Part shown: piece by piece, positions 1-7,690 of the stretch
How the letters are laid out: the number at the start of each line of letters is the position of its first letter
Position numbering within the stretch: the first letter of the stretch is position 1
Assembly: GCA_031280115.1 (NCBI GenBank)
Contig: JAITHF010000256.1
Coordinates: forward strand, 1 to 14,729
Direction: 5' to 3'
Length of the DNA stretch: 14,729 nucleotides
From: Spirochaetaceae bacterium
GTDB lineage: Bacteria > Spirochaetota > Spirochaetia > Treponematales > Breznakiellaceae
Made by a program: the position numbers and the translations under genes
Notes under the pieces: model-generated
Database searches by the model: none
Seen by the model: the letters and a program-made list of their open reading frames with translations, nothing else
What the model was told of the DNA's origin: nothing

Positions 1-161
1 CATAAACGTCTTGCGAAGCGCGGCAAAGCGGGCGGTTTTCGCTTCGAGGCGCGGGGCGGGATGCTTATGAAACCGTCGGAGACGGGCCGGACGTTGTCCG
101 GCGCGGTTTGTGTTACCCACGGGGCTTTTTCGTATATCGGCCACAAAGGAGGGTATACACG
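1..161 (+). other. Leader region upstream of the lipoprotein gene
   Basis: No gene is recognised here. One plus-strand frame is open from position 1 to a TGA at 163-165, which would overlap the lipoprotein start as ATGA. It could be the tail of an upstream gene, but its composition is not obviously protein-like. A short inverted repeat (CCGGAC/GTCCGG) lies at about 88-102. The ribosome binding site AGGAGGG at 147-153 sits 8 nt before the ATG at 162 and fixes that start. Confidence 0.3.
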
Positions 162-1742
162 ATGAAAAAAATGAAGCAAAGGGCTTTGTTTATGACAGGA
201 TTACTAGCGGCAGCGCTGGTATTCGGGAGCGTTTTTGTTGGGTGCAACGCCGAAGAGCCCGCGGATGAGGGGGGCGGCCCCCAAATCACCGTGCCCAAAG
301 TAGATGACCTGCCTGCGCTGCCGACGGGAAGCGACGCGGTTGACTCGGAACTCGATGCAACGGCGCTGTTGGGAGCGCTTGAGGCGGTGAGCAGCCAGAT
401 ACACGATGCGATTTATACGGTGATTGAAGCACAGAGCGGCGGTGATTATAACGCGGCGTTTGACTTCACCGATGAAGCGGGAACAGATGTAACCGTAAGC
501 GGCAAGGGCACAGAGTTTACTCCGCAGCCTTCTTATGAGGAAGGGGATACGATGAAAATACCATACGAATACGCTGTGAAAGGCGCTGTTACCGCAAATA
601 CCGCAGCAGGCGGCGTTACCGTTTTAGAAAACAGTACCTTTGGAGAGAAAACTATCGGGTCATACAACCTGACGGCAACACAAGCGGGAACTATGGAGGC
701 CACGCACTTTAGCGGGACCGTATCCGGCAAGAATCAGTATGTGTACGCCCTCACCGCAACAGGCCCGGAGAGCAAAAGCGCCCGAATCATCTTGGACGCC
801 GTAGAGACAATCAGCGCAACCCTTACCAATCAAACAATATCATCAGCAATAATACCAAACAACGTAACCTATACGGGCTCGCTCAAGGTGTACGGCGCGA
901 ATAATACGACGCCGGTGTATACCTTGGCGATAACGACCGAAGCGAAGTATTGGCAAGCCCTCGGGTATTTCGGCATAGAATACTACAACGGCGGAGACGG
1001 ACCCGGACCTGACGGCCCTGAAGACATCACGGCGCCGGATGTGAACGATCTGCCTGCTTTGCCCGGGGAAAGCACGGCGGTTGCCTCGGAAGCCGAAGCG
1101 GAGGCGCTGTTGGGCGAACTGCTGGATGTGAGCATCGCGATAGATAGGGCTATAGGAGAAGCGATTTGGGATGCATTGGGCCGTGATGAAGAAACGATTG
1201 ACCAACCGTATGACATCCAAGATGCAGAGGGAGATATAGTAACCGTAACTGCCAAGACTACCCGTCCCTCTGTTCCAGAAACGGTTAATCAAAACGATAC
1301 GATAAACATATCATCTGAAGATTTTACTCAAGCCGTTGTTACGAGTGATGCTACAGAGGAAGGAGTTACGGTTATACTAGGCAGTACCTTTGAAGATAAA
1401 GGGAGAATGTTATACAACCTGACAGCAACATCATCGGGAGATATGGAGACCGCGCGATTTGACGGAACCATGTATGTTAGGAATCAGTCTGTGTACGCGC
1501 TCACCGTAACAGGCTCAGGGAGCAAGGGCGCCCGAATCATCTTGGACGCCGCAGTGACAATAAGCGCAACCCTTACCAATCAAACAGGGCAATCAGCGTG
1601 GAACCCAACCTATACGGGCTCGATCAAGGTGTACGGCGCAGGAACGACCCCTCTCTATACTTTCACGATAAATAATGAAGATACCTATGCGGAAGCTCGC
1701 GGGTATTTCGGCAGAGGCATAGGCGGCGGCGGCGGAGACTGA
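162..1742 (+). CDS. Lipoprotein with two tandem copies of an unknown domain
   Basis: A 526-residue protein that I cannot assign to a known family. The start at 162 is chosen because AGGAGGG lies 8 nt upstream and the translation then opens with a bacterial lipoprotein signal: a basic MKKMKQR, a hydrophobic stretch, and the lipobox VFVGC with Cys28 as the predicted lipidated residue. It is therefore probably anchored in the cytoplasmic or outer membrane facing the periplasm or outside. The mature part is an internal duplication. Residues about 41-273 align with about 288-518, both starting with IT-P-V-DLPALP and both containing GVTV, YNLTAT, SARIILDA or GARIILDA, and ISATLTNQT. A Gly/Pro/Asp linker joins the copies and the C-terminus is Gly-rich. 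The sequence is Thr/Val/Ala-rich, suggesting beta structure. It stands alone before a repeat region, so its neighbours give no functional clue. Confidence 0.8.
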   Translation: MKKMKQRALFMTGLLAAALVFGSVFVGCNAEEPADEGGGPQITVPKVDDLPALPTGSDAVDSELDATALLGALEAVSSQIHDAIYTVIEAQSGGDYNAAFDFTDEAGTDVTVSGKGTEFTPQPSYEEGDTMKIPYEYAVKGAVTANTAAGGVTVLENSTFGEKTIGSYNLTATQAGTMEATHFSGTVSGKNQYVYALTATGPESKSARIILDAVETISATLTNQTISSAIIPNNVTYTGSLKVYGANNTTPVYTLAITTEAKYWQALGYFGIEYYNGGDGPGPDGPEDITAPDVNDLPALPGESTAVASEAEAEALLGELLDVSIAIDRAIGEAIWDALGRDEETIDQPYDIQDAEGDIVTVTAKTTRPSVPETVNQNDTINISSEDFTQAVVTSDATEEGVTVILGSTFEDKGRMLYNLTATSSGDMETARFDGTMYVRNQSVYALTVTGSGSKGARIILDAAVTISATLTNQTGQSAWNPTYTGSIKVYGAGTTPLYTFTINNEDTYAEARGYFGRGIGGGGGD

Positions 1743-1743
1743 A

Positions 1744-1758
1744 CCGGCCCCGGGCCGG
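1744..1758 (+). terminator. Possible terminator hairpin after the lipoprotein gene
   Basis: A GC-only inverted repeat (CCGGCC, 3-nt loop, GGCCGG) begins 2 nt after the TGA. No T-run follows directly; five T's occur at 1773-1777. A second hairpin, GGGGGG/CCCCCC, lies at 1787-1805 and belongs to the repeat copy. Weak as an intrinsic terminator. Confidence 0.3.
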
Positions 1759-1780
1759 CGCACCCTGGGGGAATTTTTAA

Positions 1781-1949
1781 GAGGATGGGGGGTCATAGAC
1801 CCCCCAAACCCCCCCGCTAAAGGCTTCCTGCGCTGCGCCGGTGCGTTTGCGAATTCCGCTGAGGCGTTGCTTCAGGGTTGTGACTAAACGTGCAAACCCG
1901 CTCGCCGCGAGAAGCACGTGAACCCCCCTATGGGGGCAGCCTTCGGCTG
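1781..1949 (+). repeat. Dispersed structured repeat, copy A (plus orientation)
   Basis: First of six copies, some partial, of a mosaic intergenic repeat in this window. Parts in order are: a G/C hairpin (1787-1805), a CTAAAGGCTTCCTGCGCTGC block, a variable stretch, the core GGTTGTGACTAAA at 1876-1888, a small stem ACGTGC...GCACGT ending at about 1919, a C5/G5 hairpin, and the palindrome CAGCC-TTC-GGCTG at 1937-1949. It fills most of the gap between the lipoprotein and symporter genes. Nothing in it looks coding. Confidence 0.8.
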
Positions 1950-1962
1950 GGAAAAGAAAATG

Positions 1963-1991
1963 TTGCGTTTTCAACAAGAAGCCCGTACAAT
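1963..1991 (+). promoter_or_regulatory. Predicted sigma70-type promoter of the symporter gene
   Basis: TTGCGT at 1963-1968 and TACAAT at 1986-1991 are separated by 17 nt, matching the -35/-10 consensus at 4 and 5 of 6 positions. The predicted start is near 1998, giving a leader of about 34 nt. The promoter lies just outside repeat copy A. Confidence 0.55.
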
Positions 1992-1999
1992 GGGGATAG

Positions 2000-2017
2000 T
2001 TCCTTACGAATAAGGAA
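2000..2017 (+). promoter_or_regulatory. Leader hairpin before the symporter ribosome binding site
   Basis: TTCCTTA (2000-2006), loop CGAA, TAAGGAA (2011-2017) form a perfect 7-bp stem at the very 5' end of the predicted transcript. It directly precedes the ribosome binding site AAGGAG (2019-2024). It may stabilise the mRNA or affect translation; no ligand-binding motif is recognised. Confidence 0.4.
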
Positions 2018-2031
2018 ATAAGGAGTTATGT

Positions 2032-3345
2032 ATGGCGGAACAAAACGCGGTTTCACAAAAAAAGTGGTATAGCTGGTATTTTGAGTCGAACCTGCTTTAC
2101 CGGATCCTCATCGGCCTTGTGCTGGGAGTAATACTAGGGCTGGCGTTCAAGGAGAAAATCCTCTGGATGGCGCCGTTTGGGGACATTTTCGTGCGGCTGC
2201 TCAAAATGATTATGATGCCGATTATTCTTTCCACCCTGATTGTGGGCGCTTCCTCGGTAAGCCCGGCCAATCTGGGCAAAGTAGGCATACGGGTCATTGC
2301 CTTTTATCTGGTTACTTCAGCGGTGGCCGTGGCTATCGGCCTTTTAATGGGAATGGTCTTCCAGCCGAACACGCCCCTTGCGGACTTCGCCGAAACCGCC
2401 GGCAGGGACGTCAAAGCCCCAAGCCCTATGGACATCGTGCTTAATATGGTTCCTACCAGCGTGGCGCAAGTTATTGTCAACGAGGTTATTCTGGCGGTAA
2501 TCTTCTTTGCCCTTATCTTCGGCATCGCCGTCTCGTACCTGCGGGTTTCACCGGACGAGCGGATTAAAAAAGCCGGGGAAACGCTGTACGCCTTTTTTGA
2601 CGGCATCGCGGAAGTGATGATGCTGGTGATTAAGGGCATTATGCAGTACGCGCCCTTCGGCGTGCTGGCGCTGGTGGCGGTGGTGCTGGCGAACAACGGG
2701 CCCAAAGTCATGGGGGCCCTTGCGGTGGTAACTGCCGCCTGTTTCTCCGGTTACGCCATACATATTCTCCTTGTGTACTGCGGGATGGTGAAACTCTTAG
2801 GCGGCCTCAGCCTCAGGCGCTACTTCAAGGACGCGAAAGACCCGTTTGTAACGGCCTTTGTAACCCGCAGTTCCAACGGCACCCTGCCGGTCTCTATGGA
2901 AGCGGCGGACAATCTGGGGGTTCCCAAGAGCATCTATTCGTTCTCCCTGCCCCTGGGCGCCACGATTAACATGGACGGCACCGCGATTTATCAGGGGGTC
3001 TGCGCCACGTTCATCGCCCTTTCGGTGTGGGGGCGCAACTTCTCCTTCCCTGAGATGGGGACTATCGTGATCACCGCGACCCTTGCGTCCATAGGCACCG
3101 CCGGGGTTCCCGGGGCCGGGGCCATAATGCTGCTGCTGGTCTTAGACGCGGTGGGCCTTCCTGTTACCGCCGGAAGCGCGGTTGCCGGCGCCTACGCGCT
3201 CATCCTGGGTATTGACGCGCTTCTGGATATGGGGCGCACGGCGCTCAATGTTACCGGCGACCTTTCCTGCACCGCTATCGTTGCAAAGCGCCTCAAACAG
3301 CTTGACCTTTCAAAATGGTCCCGCCCCGCCAAGGAGCAGGGATAG
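2032..3345 (+). CDS. Sodium/proton-coupled aspartate/glutamate symporter (DAACS family)
   Basis: A 437-residue inner-membrane transporter of the dicarboxylate/amino acid:cation symporter family, close in its motifs to archaeal GltPh. Eight transmembrane helices and two re-entrant loops are expected. Visible motifs are TRSSNGTLP in hairpin 1 (278-286), NMDGT in helix 7 (313-317), GTAGVPGAGA in hairpin 2 (355-364), and D399-M-G-R402-T---N406---D410 in helix 8. In GltPh the equivalents of Asp399, Arg402, Thr403 and Asn406 bind aspartate. The retained Arg points to an acidic amino acid rather than a neutral one, because neutral transporters of the family replace it. The Arg in TRSS plus Met400 is the GltPh arrangement. 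The start is supported by AAGGAG 7 nt upstream. It has its own promoter-like sequence and ends 1 nt from the oppositely oriented CobW-like gene, with no terminator between them. gltP would be a reasonable name, but the exact substrate is not fixed by sequence. Confidence 0.93.
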   Translation: MAEQNAVSQKKWYSWYFESNLLYRILIGLVLGVILGLAFKEKILWMAPFGDIFVRLLKMIMMPIILSTLIVGASSVSPANLGKVGIRVIAFYLVTSAVAVAIGLLMGMVFQPNTPLADFAETAGRDVKAPSPMDIVLNMVPTSVAQVIVNEVILAVIFFALIFGIAVSYLRVSPDERIKKAGETLYAFFDGIAEVMMLVIKGIMQYAPFGVLALVAVVLANNGPKVMGALAVVTAACFSGYAIHILLVYCGMVKLLGGLSLRRYFKDAKDPFVTAFVTRSSNGTLPVSMEAADNLGVPKSIYSFSLPLGATINMDGTAIYQGVCATFIALSVWGRNFSFPEMGTIVITATLASIGTAGVPGAGAIMLLLVLDAVGLPVTAGSAVAGAYALILGIDALLDMGRTALNVTGDLSCTAIVAKRLKQLDLSKWSRPAKEQG

Positions 3346-3346
3346 C

Positions 3347-3928
3347 CTAAACCGCGTATTCCCCTGCGGCATAGCCGGCAGCCCCCTTGCCGCGGCTTGC
3401 CCTGGGGATGGCTTCCCGTATCGCTTGGAAAGAAAGCGGGTTTTCTTCCAGCCGGAATACCGGCGCCAAGGGCCGGATCGTGTGAAGGATATCCTGAATA
3501 CCCTGAATATGCGACGGTTCGGCCAGGGCGGTCTTGGAAAGCACAAAACAATCTGCTGAAGCCGCCTGCTCGTACAGGGAAACCACTGCCGCGAAGAGCT
3601 TGAGAAAGCGCAGGGCGTCAATAACGCATATCATGCCGCCGAAACGCAGGCGGCCCCGGCTCCGCTCCTCCGCCCGTATCACTAGATCATGCAGCAGCGC
3701 AGGGCGGGTAAAGCCGGAGGTCTCGGCCAGTATATAATCCCAGTGCCGGCGCTCCAAAATACCCTCGATAACCGGCAGGAACGAAGAGGCAAGGGCTGAT
3801 CCCTGCCGCCCCTCGGTAATAATGATACCGGTCTTGGGGGGGACCTCCAGCCAGTGCCGTAAGAGCGCCGTCTTTCCTGAGCCCAGAAAACCGGTAACTA
3901 AAATAAGTTCTGTTATAGGTGCAGCCAT
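3347..3928 (-). CDS. Short, divergent CobW-like (G3E) P-loop protein
   Basis: A 193-residue protein of the G3E (CobW/HypB/UreG/YjiA) P-loop family, whose members usually act as GTP-driven metal chaperones or cobalamin-enzyme helpers. Walker A is GFLGSGKT (residues 13-20), the Walker B-side motif is ETSGFTRP (69-76, usually ETTG-ADP), and VIDA lies at 102-105. COG0523 members are normally well over 300 residues. Here the segment between Walker A and ETSG is shortened and has no CxCC metal site, the guanine motif reads SKTA (131-134) instead of [NST]KxD, and the C-terminal CobW domain is absent. The start is supported by AAGGAG 8 nt upstream. It is the last gene of the minus-strand cluster, 116 nt after the corrinoid-like gene, so a role with that protein is the natural inference. 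GTP specificity and metal binding are doubtful. Confidence 0.75.
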   Translation of the reverse strand: MAAPITELILVTGFLGSGKTALLRHWLEVPPKTGIIITEGRQGSALASSFLPVIEGILERRHWDYILAETSGFTRPALLHDLVIRAEERSRGRLRFGGMICVIDALRFLKLFAAVVSLYEQAASADCFVLSKTALAEPSHIQGIQDILHTIRPLAPVFRLEENPLSFQAIREAIPRASRGKGAAGYAAGEYAV

Positions 3929-4044
3929 TAGAATACTCCTTTTTTAATTTTTTATTTTTTATGTGCGGGTTTTTCTTTAGGTAATTTTTTTTTTAACTCT
4001 CTGCCTGTCTTTTTATCTCTTGCGCAGGCGGCGCCCTTCGCCCC
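3929..4044 (-). other. A-rich intergenic spacer before the CobW-like gene
   Basis: On the minus strand this 116-nt gap is rich in A-runs broken by single T or C (3940-3992), ending in the ribosome binding site AAGGAG. No hairpin with a T-run and no cobalamin-riboswitch-like box was seen. The low structure may favour translation of the last gene in the transcript. Confidence 0.4.
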
Positions 4045-4701
4045 TTAGCCCGGGGCGTTCTCTTCCGGTGCGCGCTCAAAGCAGGCTTTCGCGATTTCCG
4101 CAGCGCTTACCGCGTTAGGCGCGTAGAAGTCGGCGCCGATAACCTGGCAGTAATGCTCGGTAACAGGCGCGCCGCTTACCATAATTTTGACTTTTTCCCG
4201 CAGTTTCGCGGCAATAACCGCCTGCACCAGATTTTTCATCTGAGGCATGGTGGTGGTAAGGGTCGCGGTGCAGGCGATAATCCGCGCCTGCTCCTGCTGG
4301 GCGGCCTCGATAAAGCGCTCGCTTGTAACCCCTGCCCCCAGGTCCACAACCCGGAGCCCCATACCGCGCATCATAAGGGCCATTAAGTTTTTCTCCATGT
4401 CTTTCAGGTCCCCTTTCACGGTCCCGATGGCCACCGTGCCTTTGCGGCGGGTTTCACGGGCGTCAAGAAAAGGTTTGAGGTGCTGGATGCCCATGTTCAA
4501 GGCCCGGGCCGTAATAAGGAGTTCAGGCACGAAGATCTCGTTCCGCCGGTACCGCTGTTCAGCCGCGGCCATGCCCGCGATAAGGCCCTGTTTCACAATA
4601 GACTCAATCGAATACTGCTCGCTGATGGCCTTGGATATTAAATCCATAGTTTCCCGGGCCCTGCCGGACTGCAAACTTAACGCGATGTTCTCAAGTATCA
4701 T
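4045..4701 (-). CDS. Corrinoid-binding-family protein lacking the DxHxxG histidine
   Basis: A 218-residue protein with the two-domain layout of the small corrinoid proteins of methyltransferase systems (MtaC, MtbC, MttC type): a helical cap domain (about 1-85, with VPELLITARALNMG) and a Rossmann-type B12-binding domain (about 88-212). In that family the motif GD-x-H-D-x-G supplies the His that ligates cobalt from below. Here residues 97-103 read G-D-L-K-D-M-E, so Lys100 replaces the His and Glu103 the Gly; I re-read the codons (AAA, GAG) on the minus strand. Other cofactor-site features survive in altered form: TATLTTTMPQM (145-155), SGAPVT for the usual GGAPVT (176-181), and ADFYAPNA (190-197). 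The start has AAAGGAGG 9 nt upstream. It follows the PocR-AraC gene by 20 nt, so the two are probably cotranscribed. No partner methyltransferase is in the window. It may bind cobalamin without the protein His, or have become a sensor or adaptor. Confidence 0.85.
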   Translation of the reverse strand: MILENIALSLQSGRARETMDLISKAISEQYSIESIVKQGLIAGMAAAEQRYRRNEIFVPELLITARALNMGIQHLKPFLDARETRRKGTVAIGTVKGDLKDMEKNLMALMMRGMGLRVVDLGAGVTSERFIEAAQQEQARIIACTATLTTTMPQMKNLVQAVIAAKLREKVKIMVSGAPVTEHYCQVIGADFYAPNAVSAAEIAKACFERAPEENAPG

Positions 4702-4721
4702 CGTATTACGCCTCCTTTCGG

Positions 4722-6248
4722 TTATTTTTGACTGTCTTTGGCTTGGGTATCGCCGTCTGCGCCGTCTTTGCAGGGGGCCCGGCAGTTTTCAGCGAAATTG
4801 TGTTCTGAAATCTCCTGGGCCATGCCGCCGCCCTGCCCCCGGTACTTTCCCGGGCTTACCCCGATATAGTGCTTAAAGGTCTTGGAAAACCAGCTCTGGT
4901 CTTCGAAGCCGCAGGAACCGGCAATCTCGCTTAATGAAATGTCCGTTTCGGTAAGCATGCGGCTCGCCTTTTCCACCCTGATACGGTTAAGGTAGCTTGA
5001 AAGGTTTTCCCCCATCTCTTCTTTAAAGATGGTGCTGAAATAGGGCGCGGACAGGCCGGAAGCCTGGGCTATCTCCTTGAGGCTTATCTTGCGGGTATAG
5101 TTCTCCCAGATATACCGCTCGGCTTTCCGCAGCGCCGAGGCGTGGCGCACCCCGTGGAACGAGAAAATCTGGCCCGCCATGCGCTCCACGATCGTATGCA
5201 GCACGTCGGTCAGTTCCTCCACGTTCTGCGCCTTCTGGATGCGCCGCAGGTACTGGTTATTCGTTTCAAGGATGGCTTTCTCCGTGTTCCCCGGGGCCAC
5301 GTTGGTGCGGGAAAGCAGCACCACAAGCTCGATGGAGCGGAACTGGATATACTTGAACTGGTCCGGGTTGGAAAACAAGAGGATAGCAAGGAGCTCGTTG
5401 AGGATTTTCCTGCCGGTCTCGTTGTCCCCGCGCTTGAGCGCCCCAAGAAGCATCCGCTCTTTATCAAGCGGGTAATCCGGCAGCGGGGCCCCGGCAGGGT
5501 ACTGGCCCTTTAATTCCTGTATCTTCACCGAAAGGTCCGTCTGCTGCTGGGAACGGCGGCGCATGGTCCTGTAATACTCCTCGCTTCCTTGGGAGAGGGA
5601 TTTCGCCAGAATAAGCAGGAGGTCCGCAAGGGCTTTTACCCGCTCCGGGTCCCCCAGGGGGAACGGGCTTAAAAGCCGCCTGATTTCCTCAAGGGGAACG
5701 CCGCCGCCGGACATCTGGGACATCTGGGACGCGGTTTCCTCGCTGTCGATGCCCAGAAAGCCGGAGCCGATGAGGGCGCCTGCAAAGCGGTCCTCCGCGT
5801 AGAGCGGGCTTGTCCAGAACATAAAGCCCAGTTCGCACATATAGATATAGGACCCGCCGAAGTGGCTGGCTTCTTTTATGGCGTTCACGTGCATTTCCAC
5901 GCAGGGGCACTTGTTAAAATCCTGTATCTTACGCGCCTCTGTCTGGGCCCTGTGCTTCATACAGAACAGGCAGATATTCTCTTCGGTGGTAATCGCCTTA
6001 AAAACTTCCGGTATGGGCAGATAGTTGCGGTCGTGCACGCATACCGCCGCGCCGGTGGCCTTCGCGTATACTGCCAGCATCTTGTATGCTTTGAGCAGGA
6101 TAGGGTCGGTACGGCTTACGGCGTTTGGTTTAAGCTGTTTTTTATCTTTCGTATCTTCTTTCATGCTTTTCAAGTCTCTCATATTTTTTGTATCTTTTGC
6201 CTCTTCTCTCATGTCTCTCATATTTTTCATATTTTTCATATTTTCCAT
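4722..6248 (-). CDS. PocR-domain AraC-family transcriptional regulator (1)
   Basis: A 508-residue regulator. Residues about 45-215 match a PocR-type ligand-sensing domain, known from the 1,2-propanediol/cobalamin regulator PocR and common beside corrinoid methyltransferase genes. The C-terminal ~100 residues (about 373-470) are an AraC double helix-turn-helix: KAERYIWENY, SLKEIAQASGLSAPYFS, then SLSEIAGSCGFEDQSWFSK and GVSPGKYR. The sensor holds cysteines C93-x-x-C96, C114-x-C116 and C138, a possible metal or Fe-S site. The first ~40 residues are a low-complexity Lys/Met/Asp segment built from KNMRDM-like units on a 9-nt DNA repeat (about 6190-6248). No strong ribosome binding site precedes the ATG at 6248, so an internal Met (for example Met29) could be the true start. 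The 80-nt gap to the upstream paralog is AT-rich with TATATATA and might hold a promoter. The neighbours suggest it controls the corrinoid-like gene 20 nt downstream. Confidence 0.9.
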   Translation of the reverse strand: MENMKNMKNMRDMREEAKDTKNMRDLKSMKEDTKDKKQLKPNAVSRTDPILLKAYKMLAVYAKATGAAVCVHDRNYLPIPEVFKAITTEENICLFCMKHRAQTEARKIQDFNKCPCVEMHVNAIKEASHFGGSYIYMCELGFMFWTSPLYAEDRFAGALIGSGFLGIDSEETASQMSQMSGGGVPLEEIRRLLSPFPLGDPERVKALADLLLILAKSLSQGSEEYYRTMRRRSQQQTDLSVKIQELKGQYPAGAPLPDYPLDKERMLLGALKRGDNETGRKILNELLAILLFSNPDQFKYIQFRSIELVVLLSRTNVAPGNTEKAILETNNQYLRRIQKAQNVEELTDVLHTIVERMAGQIFSFHGVRHASALRKAERYIWENYTRKISLKEIAQASGLSAPYFSTIFKEEMGENLSSYLNRIRVEKASRMLTETDISLSEIAGSCGFEDQSWFSKTFKHYIGVSPGKYRGQGGGMAQEISEHNFAENCRAPCKDGADGDTQAKDSQK

Positions 6249-6328
6249 ATAGTCTGAACCTGCTTATATATACTCATAATGTACCAGATTTACGCTGCTG
6301 TATAGTAGTTTGTTGTAAACCTGCGGTC

Positions 6329-7690
6329 TTATTTTGAAATCCCCGGGGCTTCTTCCCATACCGCGCCGAGAACCCCGCCTTTTTCGCGGTATTTTCCCGG
6401 GCTTACGCCGGTATAGGTCTTGAATATCTTGGAAAACCAGCTTTGATCCTCAAAGCCGCAGGCGCAGGCGATTTGGTGTAAGGGCAAATCAGTCTCCGTC
6501 AGCATGACCGCGGCCTTTTCCGCCCGCAGGCGGTTAAGATAGCTTGAGAGGTTCTCCCGCATTTCCTCTTTAAAGATACTGCTAAAATACGACGCTGACA
6601 AACCGGAAACCCCGGCGATTTCCTGAAGGCTCAGCTTTCTGGTGTAATGCTCCCAGATATACCGCTCGGCTTTCCGCAGCGCCGAGGCGTGGCGCACCCC
6701 CTGGAACGAGAAGATGCGCGCCCCCAGCCGGTCGGTAATGGCGTACAGGCTCTCAGTAAGCTCCTCCCTGTTCCGGGCCTCTTGAATGCGCTTTATGTAC
6801 CGGTTGTTCACCTCAAGGGTTATCCGCGGCTCGCCGGCGGCGGAAAGGGCCTCCCGTGAAAGGATGACCACAAGCTCTATGGCGCGCATCTGAATAAACT
6901 CGAAATTACCCGGGCTCGTTACCATGATAGATTCCAGAATTTCCCGCAGTATTTTCCTCCCCGTGTCATAGTCGCCCCGGCGCAGGGAGGCAAGGAGCAG
7001 GCGTTCTTTATCTAAAGGGTAAACACCGGAAGGCGCGCCTTTGTTACGCGAAGCAGGGCCGCTTTTTACCGAAGGCGGCGCCAGGGCCTCGGCGCTCAAA
7101 GCGATCTGCCCGGCGCAGAACCCCATAATCTGGGCCAGAGCTTTTACCTCGTCATAGGCCCGCTCAGGAATGTCCGCAAGGTACGCCAGGGCCTCAAGCT
7201 CTGAAATCGCGCCCCGGGCCATACGGGAAAGCCTGCGCGCTGCCTCGCGCCGCTCGATATAGAGCACCCGCCCCGCAGAGAGGGCCCCGGCCATGCGCCC
7301 GCCTGCATAGATGAGGCTCACCCAATAGATAAACCCCAGGTCGCACATATAGATATAGGTGCCGCCGGTGCGGTGCGCCTCTTTCATGCTCTCGAAGTGG
7401 AGTTTCGTGCAGGGGTATTCCCCGTGCCCCCACACCCGCGCCTTGTCGGGGTAATGTTTCTTGCACAGGCCGCAAAAAAACACCGTGTCCTCATAATCCC
7501 CGATGTTTATCGAATACCCGCTTTTATCCAGCAGGGAAACCGCGCAGTCAGCGGCCTGTTTGTAGGTGCTTATCACCTCGTAAGCCTTAAAAAGGAGCGG
7601 GTCAAGCTCCCTCCGCTTTATGATATTGGAACCGGAAACCCGTTGTTCCACCAGCAGGTCTTTTACAGAATGTTGACGGCATATGTTCAT
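6329..7690 (-). CDS. PocR-domain AraC-family transcriptional regulator (2)
   Basis: A 453-residue paralog of the next gene downstream, alike along the whole length: PocR-type sensor (about 28-195), a middle helical region starting at YPLDKER (224), and an AraC DNA-binding domain (about 338-435) ending GVSPGKYR. The block FSFQGVRHASALRKAERYIWE is nearly shared with the paralog (FSFHGVRHA and onward), so the duplication is not ancient or the DNA-binding part is constrained. Four cysteines are shared in position with the paralog: C73-x-x-C76, C94 and C116; the extra Cys of the paralog's CxC pair is missing. The Lys/Met-rich N-terminal extension of the paralog is absent. The ATG at 7690 is preceded by GGAGG at a good distance. 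It is the first gene of the minus-strand cluster. Upstream on its strand, TATAAG (near 7725) is a possible -10 with a poor -35. Two related sensors in tandem suggest two ligands or a cascade. Confidence 0.92.
   Translation of the reverse strand: MNICRQHSVKDLLVEQRVSGSNIIKRRELDPLLFKAYEVISTYKQAADCAVSLLDKSGYSINIGDYEDTVFFCGLCKKHYPDKARVWGHGEYPCTKLHFESMKEAHRTGGTYIYMCDLGFIYWVSLIYAGGRMAGALSAGRVLYIERREAARRLSRMARGAISELEALAYLADIPERAYDEVKALAQIMGFCAGQIALSAEALAPPSVKSGPASRNKGAPSGVYPLDKERLLLASLRRGDYDTGRKILREILESIMVTSPGNFEFIQMRAIELVVILSREALSAAGEPRITLEVNNRYIKRIQEARNREELTESLYAITDRLGARIFSFQGVRHASALRKAERYIWEHYTRKLSLQEIAGVSGLSASYFSSIFKEEMRENLSSYLNRLRAEKAAVMLTETDLPLHQIACACGFEDQSWFSKIFKTYTGVSPGKYREKGGVLGAVWEEAPGISK

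Noticed and set aside
843..1292. 149-codon minus-strand frame opposite the lipoprotein gene
   Set aside because: It lies wholly antisense to a gene with a good start, signal peptide and duplicated domain; no start signal or family features.
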